Shown: in pieces, positions 8,157-18,942 of the stretch
Position numbering within the stretch: position 1 is the stretch's first letter
Layout of the letters: each line of letters opens with the position of its first letter
Origin: a virus
Length of the DNA stretch: 35,405 nucleotides
Virus record (IMG/VR): IMGVR_UViG_3300025133_000343
Coordinates: 1 to 35,405 of that record
Direction: 5' to 3' (one strand)
Translations under genes and position numbers: made by a program
The notes under the pieces: generated by a model
The model's database searches: none
What the model was told of the DNA's origin: nothing
Seen by the model: the letters and a program-made list of their open reading frames with translations, nothing else

Positions 8157-11100
8157 ATGGCCGAGGAAGAAGGCGATAAACAAGCTGCTATCTCTTCAGA
8201 TGAAGGGATAAACCAAAAGCAGTGGATGCAGGATAGCGACCTAGGGGCACCAATGGCCCCCATCTTACTCTCAGATGCAGAGAAGTCCATGCTGACTGAC
8301 CCTAGGCGTGAGCGTGCCATACGTACCGGTCCATCTAAGAGCTTAAAAAGAACTGAACCGAAGTACCACCCTTCTAGTTGGAGGCAACTCGGTGGAGATC
8401 AGTTCTCACCCCCAGACCAAAGAGCCGAAGCCGAAAGAGCTATGGCGATGGCAAAGCTTTACCCCGAACACAGGGCACACTATACCTCGATTGCTGGTGC
8501 TCACGCTCTTGGTCAAAGAAACCTACTAACTTTTGAAGACATAGAGGCGGCAGAAGCCCCCTCTTTCTGGGAGAATATAGGAACATTACTCGAACCCTTC
8601 ACTACTCCGCAAAGAGCACTGTGGTACGGCGCTTTCAAATTAGGAGAGTTCCTACCAGATCCGGGAACCATGTTTGGCGATACCGTCCAAGACCTCGTAG
8701 GGATAGTTGGGGCACCGATGCTCGGCCTAACTACTGGCGTGTTACAGCTCCCAATAATGACATGGGAAGCTATCTTCGGAGAAGACAAGAGAGAAGATCA
8801 TTACTCAAGCGGGAAGATTCCAGCAGAGGAACTAACTATGTCCTTTACGGATATGGTAGAGAACCTTTATAGGGATGTCTCAACTGGCGAGCTAAGCAAA
8901 CAAGCAGAACTCCACATGCGCCCCTGGCTCTACGGTGACTGGAGTTCAATGCCGTCTCCGACTGGGGACATGATTATTGATTCAATGATCTCTCACGAGG
9001 CAGCAGAGCACCTTTCTCGCAATGGTAGCACTCGGCAACTGCGGAAGTTTGGCGACTGGATGAGTAGCGATACCGGTCGCTTATTATTCGGTGTCTCACT
9101 GGAGTTAATAGCAGACCCTCTGTGGTTTGCTGGCCCAGCAAAGGGTGCCAATATTATTGGTCATGGAGATGACGCATACCGCATAAGCGGTATGTTAACG
9201 AAGTCTTCAGGAAAATTAAAAAAACTACAAGTAGGTCCTACAAGCTACAGTAAAGTAGATTTCCAACACATGTTTATAGACCTCTATGGTGCCGGTAAAA
9301 ATAGTACCCCCGCAAAGATAGCAGATGCCGAAATTCTCTTAGGTCACCAAGCAGAGATAGCCACTGCCCAAGTAAAACTACTAAAGAGCGAATACGCTTT
9401 AGTAGAAAAGGCGCTAAAAACTGAACTTCCAGAGGATTTAAGAAGGGCAGTTCGTGCTATTGCAGATGCAAAGCTAGATACAGCCAAGGCTGAAGCAGCA
9501 AGCTTCCAGATAAAAGGGGCGCAGGGTGCTGCCGAAAAGAGCAAACTCTTCGCAAAGCACGAAAGTGAAAGGATTAGGCTTATCGCAGCCAATCCGGACA
9601 AGGCTAAAGCCTGGTTAAATCGCCAACTCAAAAACCTACCTAAAGAAACTAAAAACTTCCAGAAACTAGCAGATGACATTGGTAAGATGATTTCCGATGC
9701 GAGTACAATTAGGGCTAAGGGGCCAAAAGCAGTAGCAAAGCACGTTAAGCCTCACGGCGCATGGGCTGTCCATATCCCCTTTACAACCAAAGAAATGTAC
9801 TTGCTCGAAAAGTCACCTGTGAGGTCAGCAACCGAACTTATGCGGAAGGTTGGGCCTGTAGCCAACATGCTCGATAACTATAACTACGCTACTCTTTCAG
9901 ATGACTTTGCTAAGGCTCTACAAGTTAATCCTAATATCTCTGCGCTGGAAGCCTTTGGGCATAACCAAGCAAAACTTGCTGCATGGACTATGGGTGGCAC
10001 AGTCCAAGGCTTAGCGAATATCCCTCTGGCAGGTTGGGATATGTTTAGGCGTGCCTTTGGCACTAGATTCATGCAACCGATGATCCAGTCAATGCACCAC
10101 ACAGCAGCCCGTCAGACCGGCTTAGTCCCTGTAATTACTTTCGGTGGACAAACTCTGCAACGGATAAAGAGGGTACATCCTAAGATTTGGTCCGAATACC
10201 AAGATGGTCTAACCAAAATGATGGAAGGGTACACTGGTCTAGAAACCAACCTTCGGAACCGTATCCTTAGGATCTACGAGAAAGCAAATAGAACGCTTAG
10301 TGAGCGTAGAAAGAAGTCTGCCGAGGAAGTTAAGCGCCTTACGGCTTTGCGTAGCAAGGCAAGTGACCCACTAGTAATTGCAGACCTGAACTTCAGGATT
10401 GATAAAGCTAAGATGTGGGGGAACTCAAAGGAGTACTCTCTAAAGAATATTGTTGACGAGGCTGGCTCCGCTCTGGAGGAAGGTGCCGGTGGCCTTGAGA
10501 AGCTATCTGATGATGTCAGACTAGTCGGTGATGAGGCATTGGCCATTGTCAAGGAAATCGCTAATGACCCAACAATCGCGGCTGGTTACGCAGAGGTAAC
10601 CCAATCCCTTGTAGAGTTTGCTAGGCTTTCAAAGGGCAGCAACCTCGAAAAGGCAAATATTCTTGCAAATCTAAAACTCGTAGATGAAGCCTTATCCTCG
10701 ATAAATCTTACGGCAGAGAAGGCTACTAAAAAGATGCGTAGAGCGTATATTGAACGCTTAACAGAGCTACGCACCGCAAGAAGCATGATCGAATCTATTA
10801 ACCCAGAGGCTCTATCTGCGGCCATTATTGCGGCCACAAAGATTACAAACGAGACCTTTCCTGAGGATTTGTTCAAGCAATTTGTTTCTATATTCGGGAC
10901 AGAAGAAGCCGCTCGTTCAGTGCTTCGTGGCACAGCGATAGCAATGGGTACGGCTGATGGGCACACAGCCATGCGTATGTTTGCTGAAAAGATCACAGGA
11001 GATATACCTGCGTCCAAGTTTGGAGATCCTAAGGAGCTAAGAGAAGCAATCGGGTTTGGTATTAGAGATTACCTTTCTCAACTCAAGTCAGACTCTATAC

Positions 11101-14100
11101 GGATGCAAAATGCCTGGAAGCAGGGGGCTACTGATGTGAGAATCGGAGAACGTCAGTTCTTCCCCGGAATGAAGAGCGACGATTTTGATGCACTTGTGGA
11201 TTCGATTATCGAGAAAGAGACTCTTTCTTGGAAGGCGCTTATTCCTGCTAACGAGCGTGGCGCTTTCCAGACTTGGGCTGCAAAGGGAGACCGACCCGGA
11301 GAGAGCATGTTGCTCCGTTTAGCAGACGGCGCTCCAGAAGTTGCCGCAGGCAGTGAACACTGGAAAGCAGCTTACTCATTCTACCATAGATCTAGAGCAT
11401 TAGAGGAAGTAAAAGTTACCGCTAGAAAGTGGGCGGCTAGTGGCAAAAAAGGCACGAGGCAGAAGGTTATTCTTTCTCTTGAAAGCCAACGATCCAAAGA
11501 AGAGATGTATCGTATAGCAGAGGCAACTGAAGCAAGGGGTGGCGTTGTATCCGATAGGTATATGCGCCCCTCAAGGTGGCGCAGAAAGCGTAAGCCTACG
11601 CCAGAGCCAGAGCATGTTCCGGTTGAGCTTATACCAGACGAGGACTTGTATATCCCGACTCCTGATGAGTTAGCAACTGAGGCTGCTTGGGATGCCGAAA
11701 TACTAAAGATACGGGAAATAGTCCAAGGGAAGCGTATATTCCTTGATACAACGATAGATCTATCTGACCCGAAAGCCTTTCATAAACCTGTTAAAAACTC
11801 AGACGGGACAGTTAAGAAAAATAGAGAAGGCGAAGTCATTACGATGCTCGATAGGAAACTTCGGGCAAAGTTTGATCAAAGGATGTCAGTGATTGGTATT
11901 CCTGAAGCAGAATTTACAAAGCTGCTCAGGGACATGGCTAGTAAAACCGATCTTGCTAAAGCAGATAGAGCGAAAAAACAGTTTTTAGCGTATATAAACG
12001 ATATGTACCGAGCCGACGCTCCTATAGTACATCCCCCTGCTCAAAATACTAAAAAGGTAGATTTAGATATAGATCTAGGTACAGACTTGGGAGTAGCCCA
12101 AACTCTAGACAGGGTACTTAAAGAGGTAGATATTCAGGTGGGCCGCGCTCTTTTCAGAGACGCAGACTCCGTAATAATAGAGACCCGTGAGGTCCCTCGC
12201 GTGGCTCCGGGCAAGGCTAAAAAGAGAGTAAGAAAAAAGACTAGTGCAGCCCCAACAGGTGAAGAGTACCACCTTGTAAGTAACGAGCTACTTCGTAAAG
12301 AAGCCGAACTTGACCGACTAAACCGGACGGCAGCAGTCACTACTAATCCTGAGGAATTAGCCGCCTTGAATAGCGAGCACGTAGAGCTTATGCGTGAGAC
12401 TCGCGACCTACAGAGAAGGCAAAAAGAACTTGCTCCCGAACCGGTTCTAGATGCGGATGGTAACCTTGTCCCAGAAAAGGAATTAAAGGATGTTGACGAT
12501 AGAGTACCAGAGGTAGAGTACACCTATGCAGAGCCGCCTGACTTCACGCTTCACGGCGGCAAGTACGAACTTACAGGCAGAATTACCACCAGCAAAAGGT
12601 TTTGGCCGAAACTTAAAAGAGGGGAGACATACTACTACTACCCTAAACAACTCGGTCCTCCGAATTACACATACCTAGATGGTCAGTCTCACATTGTCGC
12701 TGGTAAAGCCGTTGATCTTGGCCTTAATGATGGTAGAGATTACTTTATCTTTAAGAAGAATCAGCGCCACACAACCAAAGAAGGAGCACTAAAGGAAGGC
12801 GAGGAAATAACTGGCCATCATGGTCAAGTAGATGAAAGCAGACAGGCAGATGTGCTGCGCGACAGTACACTCATGGAAAAAGTGAAAAAAGGAGAGCTGG
12901 AAAAAGACTTACAAAGAGGCGAGTCCGAGGCTATATTCGAGCGTATAGTGCATCGCGGCGAGGACCTAGAGAATCAGGTTGTTGTTCCTGTTGTGAATAA
13001 AGACGAAGTACTAAAGCCTGACTTCGGTGAAGACATTCACTACGTCCAAGTGCGTGCATCAAAAGCAAAGGATGCTGCAAAAGAAAAGGCCAAGAGGGTT
13101 GCAGATGCTAAAAAACTCTTTGAGGAAGGCCCTGACTTCGCAGAGTACCAGAAAGTCACAGCGGAATTAAAAGAAAAGAGAAAGTTCCTTAATACACACC
13201 TCACTCCGGCAGTAGACAAGATACATCGCCGCATCTCTAAGCTAGAGATTGAAATCAATAATGCAACAGGCTCTCCCAAAGAACTAAAAACGCTAAACAA
13301 ACGCCTTTCCGAAGCACGCGATCAGCTAAAACTACAGGAAGAACAGGTAACTAAGTATCGTACAGATAATATTGAGCCACTAATAGCAAGGCAAAAAAAA
13401 CTTGCTCCCCCACCTGTGGAAGGAAAGTTTGTAGATGTCGGCGGTGCACGCCGTGTCGTTGGGCACGACGTAGAGGTTCAATCTTTACTGGAGAAGGAGT
13501 TCTTTGCCTATAAGGATTCTGATAACTACTGGTACATTGTAGAGGTGGAGTCAGGTGCGAGAGTATCAAAGGGTCAAAGTGTTGAGAGCGCCCTTGAAAC
13601 AGTAGAGGCAAGAGTACTTGAAAAGGGTAAGCAGTATCACCTAGATATTCTTGCTAAGCAGCCATCCCTTTGGGGATTTGGAGAGAAGCAGGTACACAAA
13701 AGCTTCATCAAAAAAGAGGAATGGTTAGTTAAAGATGTCGCATCTGGAATTACTCGCGGGAAGGGTGCGACCAGAGAAGCCGCCATTGAAGCCGCCAAAA
13801 ACAAAGACTTTAGCTGGCAGATACCCGCAGCTCATGAGAAACCCGAATACGTACCAGTAGTTAAGCTGGCCGGTGCCGCTGATCATGTAGAAACACCGTG
13901 GCAAATCAAAATACACCGCCTAGGCAAGCCTAAAGGTGAGATCTTTGGTGGTACAGTATTACTAGCCAGAGCACCTAAGAGAGCCGGTAAGCCATTGATG
14001 CCTGCCACTAAAAGAAAGATAGAGGCTGCGAGAGATAACGGTGGCAAGTTTATAGTTGGAGATAGCGTTAAGTTAGACAAGGCGCTTATATCGTACTTAG

Positions 14101-17100
14101 ATGAGATTGGTGCGAACTACACCGTTTATGGCCCATCTTATACTCTGGGTGGCCCAAGGGTACTCGACAGGGTCCGAGAGGGTCGCTTACAGATCCCACT
14201 TCGCCCTCTCAGACTAGAAACAAGGGCAGCAATAGAAGAAACAGGGCGCAGGCATCGTAACTATGTAGTTCGCACAGATAAATTGTCTGGAGAACTTCCC
14301 CCCCCTAGGGTCTCTAGAGCAACTCCAGCGTCACCTTTTAATCCTATCTCTCGGACGGAGAGCCTTGACCTGAGAGTTAAGGGTAATTTAAAACACCAAA
14401 CTGACCGTGTTGTAAATGGGATTGATGATATCGGTGTCGCTATCCAAAAAGAGTTTATTACTTGGAAAGAAACGAATATCAAGAATATTAACCCTCGTGT
14501 TTACAGTGAGACTCATACCCCAGAGGGGTTACTCTTCTCCGTTAGTAAGGTCCTGGAGCGCCTTTCCGGTGCTAACCGCACGAACCCTTTCCCAGATGCG
14601 GGTAGTGTAGAGAACCTTGAGTTACTTCTTGAAGCCCTCCACTCCTATGCTTCAGGCTTAGGAAAGACATTCAAACCCAGCACAGCCCTACATAATAAGG
14701 CTATTGCCCTCTACGAGGGGCTAACCCGCGTAGGGAAGCCTATAGGTGGTAAAAAGTATGGACCTCTTGGTCCATTTCATGATCACTTTGTCCAGATCTT
14801 AAAAGGGCTTACGCTTGGCGGGGAAAACGGGTCTGCTACGATTAGGGCCGCACTTCGCAAGATCAAAAAGAAGTACGGAAAGGATATTGAACTGGCCCTA
14901 CCTCCGGTTGGAGACGCTGTACGTATGCCGCTTGGACCCAAGGGGATGGGATCTGTCTCTGAACTCCGAATACAAAGGATACGGGAACTTGGCGACGATG
15001 CTATAATGGATGCCTTAGGCGCTATGGTTGTAAAGGACGGGATCAACGATACGCATGTAAGAGCCATGCTAACGAATATATACAAGCGTTCTAACGCTAA
15101 AAAAACTATCTCAGAAACAACAGAAGCAACCCTAAAGGCAGATCTCACCAGCATTAAAGAGAGTATGCTTGATCTATCTAGGACTACCTTCGCTAAGGTA
15201 GACGGAAAGATGGCTAGAGGAGACATAGCCCGTGAAATCTTTGCTAGTGCTCGCAAAGAAGGGAAGATTATCACTAACAAGAAAGGAGAACTATCAAAGG
15301 AGTTCCTTGAAAAGAGAAAGGAGTTATCAGATCGTCTTCACAAGCACATCGAGCCAAAGGGTGTTGACCGGACTGTTGAGGGGTGGGAGCAGAAGATGTT
15401 CGCTGACTTCACGGCGCTGGCGCAGAAGCATGGCCTTAGCCGTCAGGATCAGTTGTTCGCCGCCTTCTCTGTTCTACGTGAGATGCCTCGCGGATTACCA
15501 CCAGCGATGATGAAGAACCTCACAAAGAAGTATCCTCAGGTTATCGGACGACGTTTTGGTGATGTAGAGGACGATCTAGTCCCAGTCATGGAAGAACTAG
15601 AGAGCCTTATTAAGTTCTACGAACTTGAGTACGCCGATAAGGTCTGGGATCTTGTCCGTAACCCAGAGGAGATGATGGAGCGATGGGGCGTTGTGGACTT
15701 TGTTCCCCATCCTTTCCATGCCGGAACAGATGAGATTGATATACAGCTAAGTATGGCAGGGAAGACTAACCTAGGGAGCGGCAGAGGTTTCCAGGAGATG
15801 TTCTTCCGTGATATTGACGCTGCGAAAGGCCGTAAGATCGCTGGCTCCATCAACGAGATCAATGCTTTTAACTCAGCAAAAGAGGGTGCTACTAACCTAA
15901 TTAGCCTTGACCCATCCTTGCTCTGGGGAAGGTATGCACAAGTAAACCATGCCATAACTAACGATACATTCGTACAAACACTGATATCAACACGAGTTAT
16001 CCGTGGTCTTAGGGTTGGCGACAAGAGCCTTGCTACCGACTTTGGGATTGAACTTAACCGCCTAGACGGAGTTCCTAAGACAGTTGAAGAGTTAGCAGTA
16101 GAACTAGATATGGTTCCCTTGTTTCAACGGGATGTCGCAACAGAAGAACTATCTAGGTTCCTTGAGTCTACACTAGATGAGCTTTTAGGCGCAAACGCAT
16201 CAGTAGAAGGCGCTGCCGGTAGAAAAGAAGTAGGCGATCTCCTAGAGAGTGTCGCCGCTGCGGTAGATAAAGCCCCAGAGAAGGGTTTCGCTACTTGGAT
16301 TAAGTCATCAAAGAATATAAATGCTCTTCGTAAGATCGAGCAAACAGCCCTCAGGCTTCGGGCAGCACAGGCAGCAAACGGACAGGAGTTGTTTAACGCA
16401 CGCAGAAGATACCAAGAATTATTATCTCCGGATCTCGCCAAGAAGATTGAAGACTGGGATAGTACGGAAGGCGCTAAGCTAATGAATGCGCTACCAGAAG
16501 AGCAGTTTAATGCGGCAAGAAAGAAGGCACTAAGAGAGATCGAAACCTCTGTGTCTCGTAAGGCTTGGGAGGATGTTTCCGAAGAGATGAACGCTTTACG
16601 TCACAGCCTTACACCCAACGCCCCTAAGACGACAGGTATGCACCTATCTGCATACTTTGATCCTGATGTTGGACTCTGGGAGATGTACATACCGAGAGCG
16701 GTGTACCAGAGTATGCACGAAGTCATAAACATGGACCCCAAAGCGCATGGATTAGTTGGAACAGCTTTAGAGAGATTCAATAACTGGTGGAAGACCCGTG
16801 TTACCGTCATCGCAATAGCATTCTCAACACGTAATGCGCTTGCCAATAACGTTACTATGGCGTTTGACTTAGGCCCAGGGGGAGTTCTTAGCCCTAGAAC
16901 ACAACTGAAAGGTCTCCAGTTAGCAAACGCCGCCCGTTGGCACGATGAGTTTGGTAGCATCGCTAAAGCATGGGAAGTTATATCAACTCCACTAGCTAAG
17001 GGTGCGACTGCGGCAGACAAAGCAAAGCGAGCGAACCGGCTTCTTGGATTCACTACTGGTAGATTAAAGAAACTACTTGACGAGGGGGTACAGGTAACTG

Positions 17101-18632
17101 ACGACCTTTGGATGCCGGTAGATGAGCTACTAGACAGATTAAATCGCACTGGAGTGATCAGCCCGGCCTATACTCAAGTGGTTGATATCAATGCTATGGA
17201 ACAGGCTATGGCTAAAATGTACCTACATGGGGGTGCATTGGCTGACGGGACAACAGCAGCCAGAGTCAAACAGTATATGTCAAACATAGAGGATGCCCTG
17301 CTCGTTACCGTCCCCACAATGATGACGGGTGGCGTACCTGTGGCTATGACGAAAAACGTAGGTGCACAGTTTGCCCGTGGTATTGAAAACCAAGCCCGTA
17401 TCTTCAATTTCCTAGCCAATATAAAGAAAACGAATAACTGGGACGATGCAGTCTCCCATGTAAATAAGTTCCTGTTTAACTATGGTGACCTTACTCAGGT
17501 TCAGAAGCGGTGGATGCGCTTGCTTCTTCCTTGGTTCACATGGAACCAGAAGAACTTTATGCTTCAGTTAGACTTAATGCAGAAGTCACCCGCCTTGTTC
17601 GCATCATTCCATCGTATGATGGTTGACGGCTTGCCACAGGCGATGGAAGCAAGTCAAGCGGAGTCTATAGGAGAACGTTTTGTTGATTACGATCCGCTAT
17701 CAAAGGAACGTCTGTCTCGTCGTGAGACACACTACATGCACACCATTCAGGTCCCACTCCCTTCCCTTGAAAACTTTGCTTTAGGAAACATCCCCGTACC
17801 AGCATTCAAGAGGGGCAAAAAGGGAACCGTACCTTGGCAAACCTTTGATATGCAATGGGGTAAACTAGGTAAGGACTACTTCCCTCGCATGAAGAACGCT
17901 CAAGTACAAGGGTTCGGGCTTCCGCAAGAGGCTTTCGTAAATAACCTATCGTTGCTAATGACAGCAGCAGACGTAAGGAACTGGCCGTGGATGCCTCTAC
18001 CAGGAGATCTAGGTAAACAACAACGAGCACGCTCGTTTAGTTCTCGTAGTCGGTGGATTCGTATGATGGGTGAGACCCATGCTCTACTTCGCCTTGCAGC
18101 AGAGATCGGCTCTAGCCAACATTCCTATTTCAATAAGCCAATCAATGAATTGACAGACGGCAGGCTGGTAGCTGAGACGCTTGATGGGATAAGAAAGGTT
18201 CCTTTCGTTGGCGATACAGTGGCAGACATTATGGCAGAGAGAACAGGGCTAAAAGGGTACACGGTCTACGATAAATGGAGTGGTGGCTGGAAAGAGTTCC
18301 TTCGTGTAGACGGTTCAGCAAATCACATACTAGGAACACTGCCTTGGGCACGTAGTCTTAGAGATGCAGCAGCCATGACAGACCAGTTCCTATTAAGTCG
18401 CTCTATTCCGTTCGAGCAATTGGCCGCAGAGGGTATCGTTGGTGAGTTTGGTGAAGTGGCCCCACTATACAGCGTAATAGATGCGCTCTCCGGTGTTAGA
18501 ATCAAACAAGTAGATCCTAAAATGATGACCTCTTATGGTAACCTTAGAACAGAAAAGCAGTTACAGAAGTATCTAGAAAGCAGGGGCCTTTTGAAGTCCT
18601 TTGAAAACTCTTACGTCCCTTACAAATACTAG
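8157..18632 (+). CDS. Giant polyvalent virion/ejection protein (3491 aa)
   Basis: A single uninterrupted frame of 10.5 kb with AGAGGAAC before the ATG. The N-terminal 380 residues hold hydrophobic helices (about 150-210, 300-325). Coiled-coil-like stretches lie near 400-560, 680-900, 1375-1435 and 1645-1750. Around 1930-2000 is a Rossmann-like segment with LLARAPKRAGKPL, GGKFIVGDSVKLD and ISYLDEIGANYTVYG, resembling SLOG-type nucleotide-binding folds. The C-terminal region carries WWKTRVTVIAIAFSTRNALA (near 2870) and FNYGDLTQ...LLPWFTWNQKN (near 3106-3133). These two signatures recur together in large polyvalent phage proteins. Delivery into the host with the DNA is inferred from operon order and size. 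I see no convincing RNA polymerase, protease or transglycosylase site. Confidence 0.6.
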   Translation: MAEEEGDKQAAISSDEGINQKQWMQDSDLGAPMAPILLSDAEKSMLTDPRRERAIRTGPSKSLKRTEPKYHPSSWRQLGGDQFSPPDQRAEAERAMAMAKLYPEHRAHYTSIAGAHALGQRNLLTFEDIEAAEAPSFWENIGTLLEPFTTPQRALWYGAFKLGEFLPDPGTMFGDTVQDLVGIVGAPMLGLTTGVLQLPIMTWEAIFGEDKREDHYSSGKIPAEELTMSFTDMVENLYRDVSTGELSKQAELHMRPWLYGDWSSMPSPTGDMIIDSMISHEAAEHLSRNGSTRQLRKFGDWMSSDTGRLLFGVSLELIADPLWFAGPAKGANIIGHGDDAYRISGMLTKSSGKLKKLQVGPTSYSKVDFQHMFIDLYGAGKNSTPAKIADAEILLGHQAEIATAQVKLLKSEYALVEKALKTELPEDLRRAVRAIADAKLDTAKAEAASFQIKGAQGAAEKSKLFAKHESERIRLIAANPDKAKAWLNRQLKNLPKETKNFQKLADDIGKMISDASTIRAKGPKAVAKHVKPHGAWAVHIPFTTKEMYLLEKSPVRSATELMRKVGPVANMLDNYNYATLSDDFAKALQVNPNISALEAFGHNQAKLAAWTMGGTVQGLANIPLAGWDMFRRAFGTRFMQPMIQSMHHTAARQTGLVPVITFGGQTLQRIKRVHPKIWSEYQDGLTKMMEGYTGLETNLRNRILRIYEKANRTLSERRKKSAEEVKRLTALRSKASDPLVIADLNFRIDKAKMWGNSKEYSLKNIVDEAGSALEEGAGGLEKLSDDVRLVGDEALAIVKEIANDPTIAAGYAEVTQSLVEFARLSKGSNLEKANILANLKLVDEALSSINLTAEKATKKMRRAYIERLTELRTARSMIESINPEALSAAIIAATKITNETFPEDLFKQFVSIFGTEEAARSVLRGTAIAMGTADGHTAMRMFAEKITGDIPASKFGDPKELREAIGFGIRDYLSQLKSDSIRMQNAWKQGATDVRIGERQFFPGMKSDDFDALVDSIIEKETLSWKALIPANERGAFQTWAAKGDRPGESMLLRLADGAPEVAAGSEHWKAAYSFYHRSRALEEVKVTARKWAASGKKGTRQKVILSLESQRSKEEMYRIAEATEARGGVVSDRYMRPSRWRRKRKPTPEPEHVPVELIPDEDLYIPTPDELATEAAWDAEILKIREIVQGKRIFLDTTIDLSDPKAFHKPVKNSDGTVKKNREGEVITMLDRKLRAKFDQRMSVIGIPEAEFTKLLRDMASKTDLAKADRAKKQFLAYINDMYRADAPIVHPPAQNTKKVDLDIDLGTDLGVAQTLDRVLKEVDIQVGRALFRDADSVIIETREVPRVAPGKAKKRVRKKTSAAPTGEEYHLVSNELLRKEAELDRLNRTAAVTTNPEELAALNSEHVELMRETRDLQRRQKELAPEPVLDADGNLVPEKELKDVDDRVPEVEYTYAEPPDFTLHGGKYELTGRITTSKRFWPKLKRGETYYYYPKQLGPPNYTYLDGQSHIVAGKAVDLGLNDGRDYFIFKKNQRHTTKEGALKEGEEITGHHGQVDESRQADVLRDSTLMEKVKKGELEKDLQRGESEAIFERIVHRGEDLENQVVVPVVNKDEVLKPDFGEDIHYVQVRASKAKDAAKEKAKRVADAKKLFEEGPDFAEYQKVTAELKEKRKFLNTHLTPAVDKIHRRISKLEIEINNATGSPKELKTLNKRLSEARDQLKLQEEQVTKYRTDNIEPLIARQKKLAPPPVEGKFVDVGGARRVVGHDVEVQSLLEKEFFAYKDSDNYWYIVEVESGARVSKGQSVESALETVEARVLEKGKQYHLDILAKQPSLWGFGEKQVHKSFIKKEEWLVKDVASGITRGKGATREAAIEAAKNKDFSWQIPAAHEKPEYVPVVKLAGAADHVETPWQIKIHRLGKPKGEIFGGTVLLARAPKRAGKPLMPATKRKIEAARDNGGKFIVGDSVKLDKALISYLDEIGANYTVYGPSYTLGGPRVLDRVREGRLQIPLRPLRLETRAAIEETGRRHRNYVVRTDKLSGELPPPRVSRATPASPFNPISRTESLDLRVKGNLKHQTDRVVNGIDDIGVAIQKEFITWKETNIKNINPRVYSETHTPEGLLFSVSKVLERLSGANRTNPFPDAGSVENLELLLEALHSYASGLGKTFKPSTALHNKAIALYEGLTRVGKPIGGKKYGPLGPFHDHFVQILKGLTLGGENGSATIRAALRKIKKKYGKDIELALPPVGDAVRMPLGPKGMGSVSELRIQRIRELGDDAIMDALGAMVVKDGINDTHVRAMLTNIYKRSNAKKTISETTEATLKADLTSIKESMLDLSRTTFAKVDGKMARGDIAREIFASARKEGKIITNKKGELSKEFLEKRKELSDRLHKHIEPKGVDRTVEGWEQKMFADFTALAQKHGLSRQDQLFAAFSVLREMPRGLPPAMMKNLTKKYPQVIGRRFGDVEDDLVPVMEELESLIKFYELEYADKVWDLVRNPEEMMERWGVVDFVPHPFHAGTDEIDIQLSMAGKTNLGSGRGFQEMFFRDIDAAKGRKIAGSINEINAFNSAKEGATNLISLDPSLLWGRYAQVNHAITNDTFVQTLISTRVIRGLRVGDKSLATDFGIELNRLDGVPKTVEELAVELDMVPLFQRDVATEELSRFLESTLDELLGANASVEGAAGRKEVGDLLESVAAAVDKAPEKGFATWIKSSKNINALRKIEQTALRLRAAQAANGQELFNARRRYQELLSPDLAKKIEDWDSTEGAKLMNALPEEQFNAARKKALREIETSVSRKAWEDVSEEMNALRHSLTPNAPKTTGMHLSAYFDPDVGLWEMYIPRAVYQSMHEVINMDPKAHGLVGTALERFNNWWKTRVTVIAIAFSTRNALANNVTMAFDLGPGGVLSPRTQLKGLQLANAARWHDEFGSIAKAWEVISTPLAKGATAADKAKRANRLLGFTTGRLKKLLDEGVQVTDDLWMPVDELLDRLNRTGVISPAYTQVVDINAMEQAMAKMYLHGGALADGTTAARVKQYMSNIEDALLVTVPTMMTGGVPVAMTKNVGAQFARGIENQARIFNFLANIKKTNNWDDAVSHVNKFLFNYGDLTQVQKRWMRLLLPWFTWNQKNFMLQLDLMQKSPALFASFHRMMVDGLPQAMEASQAESIGERFVDYDPLSKERLSRRETHYMHTIQVPLPSLENFALGNIPVPAFKRGKKGTVPWQTFDMQWGKLGKDYFPRMKNAQVQGFGLPQEAFVNNLSLLMTAADVRNWPWMPLPGDLGKQQRARSFSSRSRWIRMMGETHALLRLAAEIGSSQHSYFNKPINELTDGRLVAETLDGIRKVPFVGDTVADIMAERTGLKGYTVYDKWSGGWKEFLRVDGSANHILGTLPWARSLRDAAAMTDQFLLSRSIPFEQLAAEGIVGEFGEVAPLYSVIDALSGVRIKQVDPKMMTSYGNLRTEKQLQKYLESRGLLKSFENSYVPYKY

Positions 18633-18645
18633 GATCACAGCACTC

Positions 18646-18942
18646 ATGGAAGACTACGGAACGACGATAGCAATTAGCGCACAGGCTGTATCTTTGTTGA
18701 TGTTTGGCGTTCTGGGGTTCTTCTTACGAAGGCTTGTAGCACAGGTAGATATGATGGAACATAGAGCGAGTAAAATGACACTAAGGATTGATAAAGAAAT
18801 AGCTACTGTCCGTGAAGATGTTGTGCGCCTAGAGGCGAACAGCAATAACTTCGGTACTTCATTGACAGAAGTTAAAACAAAACTGGACGCTCTTAATGAG
18901 AACATCCAGTGGATTCGTGAGAAGCTGGCAGGAAAGTCCTAA
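18646..18942 (+). CDS. Small membrane-anchored coiled-coil protein (holin or spanin-like candidate)
   Basis: A 98-aa protein. I start it at ATG 18646, 13 bases after the giant gene's stop, because AGGA overlaps that stop; an in-frame TTG at 18601 would lie inside the giant gene. Residues about 7-28 form one membrane helix (AISAQAVSLLMFGVLGFFL) followed by RR. The rest is a heptad-like coiled coil ending in NENIQWIREKLAGKS. There is no lipobox. One N-terminal helix plus a coiled coil fits an inner-membrane spanin or a DUF2730-like accessory protein. No nested outer-membrane partner was found. The stop overlaps the convergent primase stop by 4 bases. Confidence 0.55.
   Translation: MEDYGTTIAISAQAVSLLMFGVLGFFLRRLVAQVDMMEHRASKMTLRIDKEIATVREDVVRLEANSNNFGTSLTEVKTKLDALNENIQWIREKLAGKS

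Noticed and set aside
14783-17149. Long antisense frames within the giant gene (for example 14783-15280 and 16601-17149)
   Set aside because: Rich in Ser, Leu, Ala and Arg with no binding sites; typical shadows of a Lys/Glu/Leu-rich gene.
8157-18632. Giant protein as an N4-type virion RNA polymerase
   Set aside because: The length (3491 aa) is strikingly close to N4's enzyme and it would also be ejected, but I found no convincing single-subunit polymerase motifs, and the C-terminal signatures point to polyvalent proteins.
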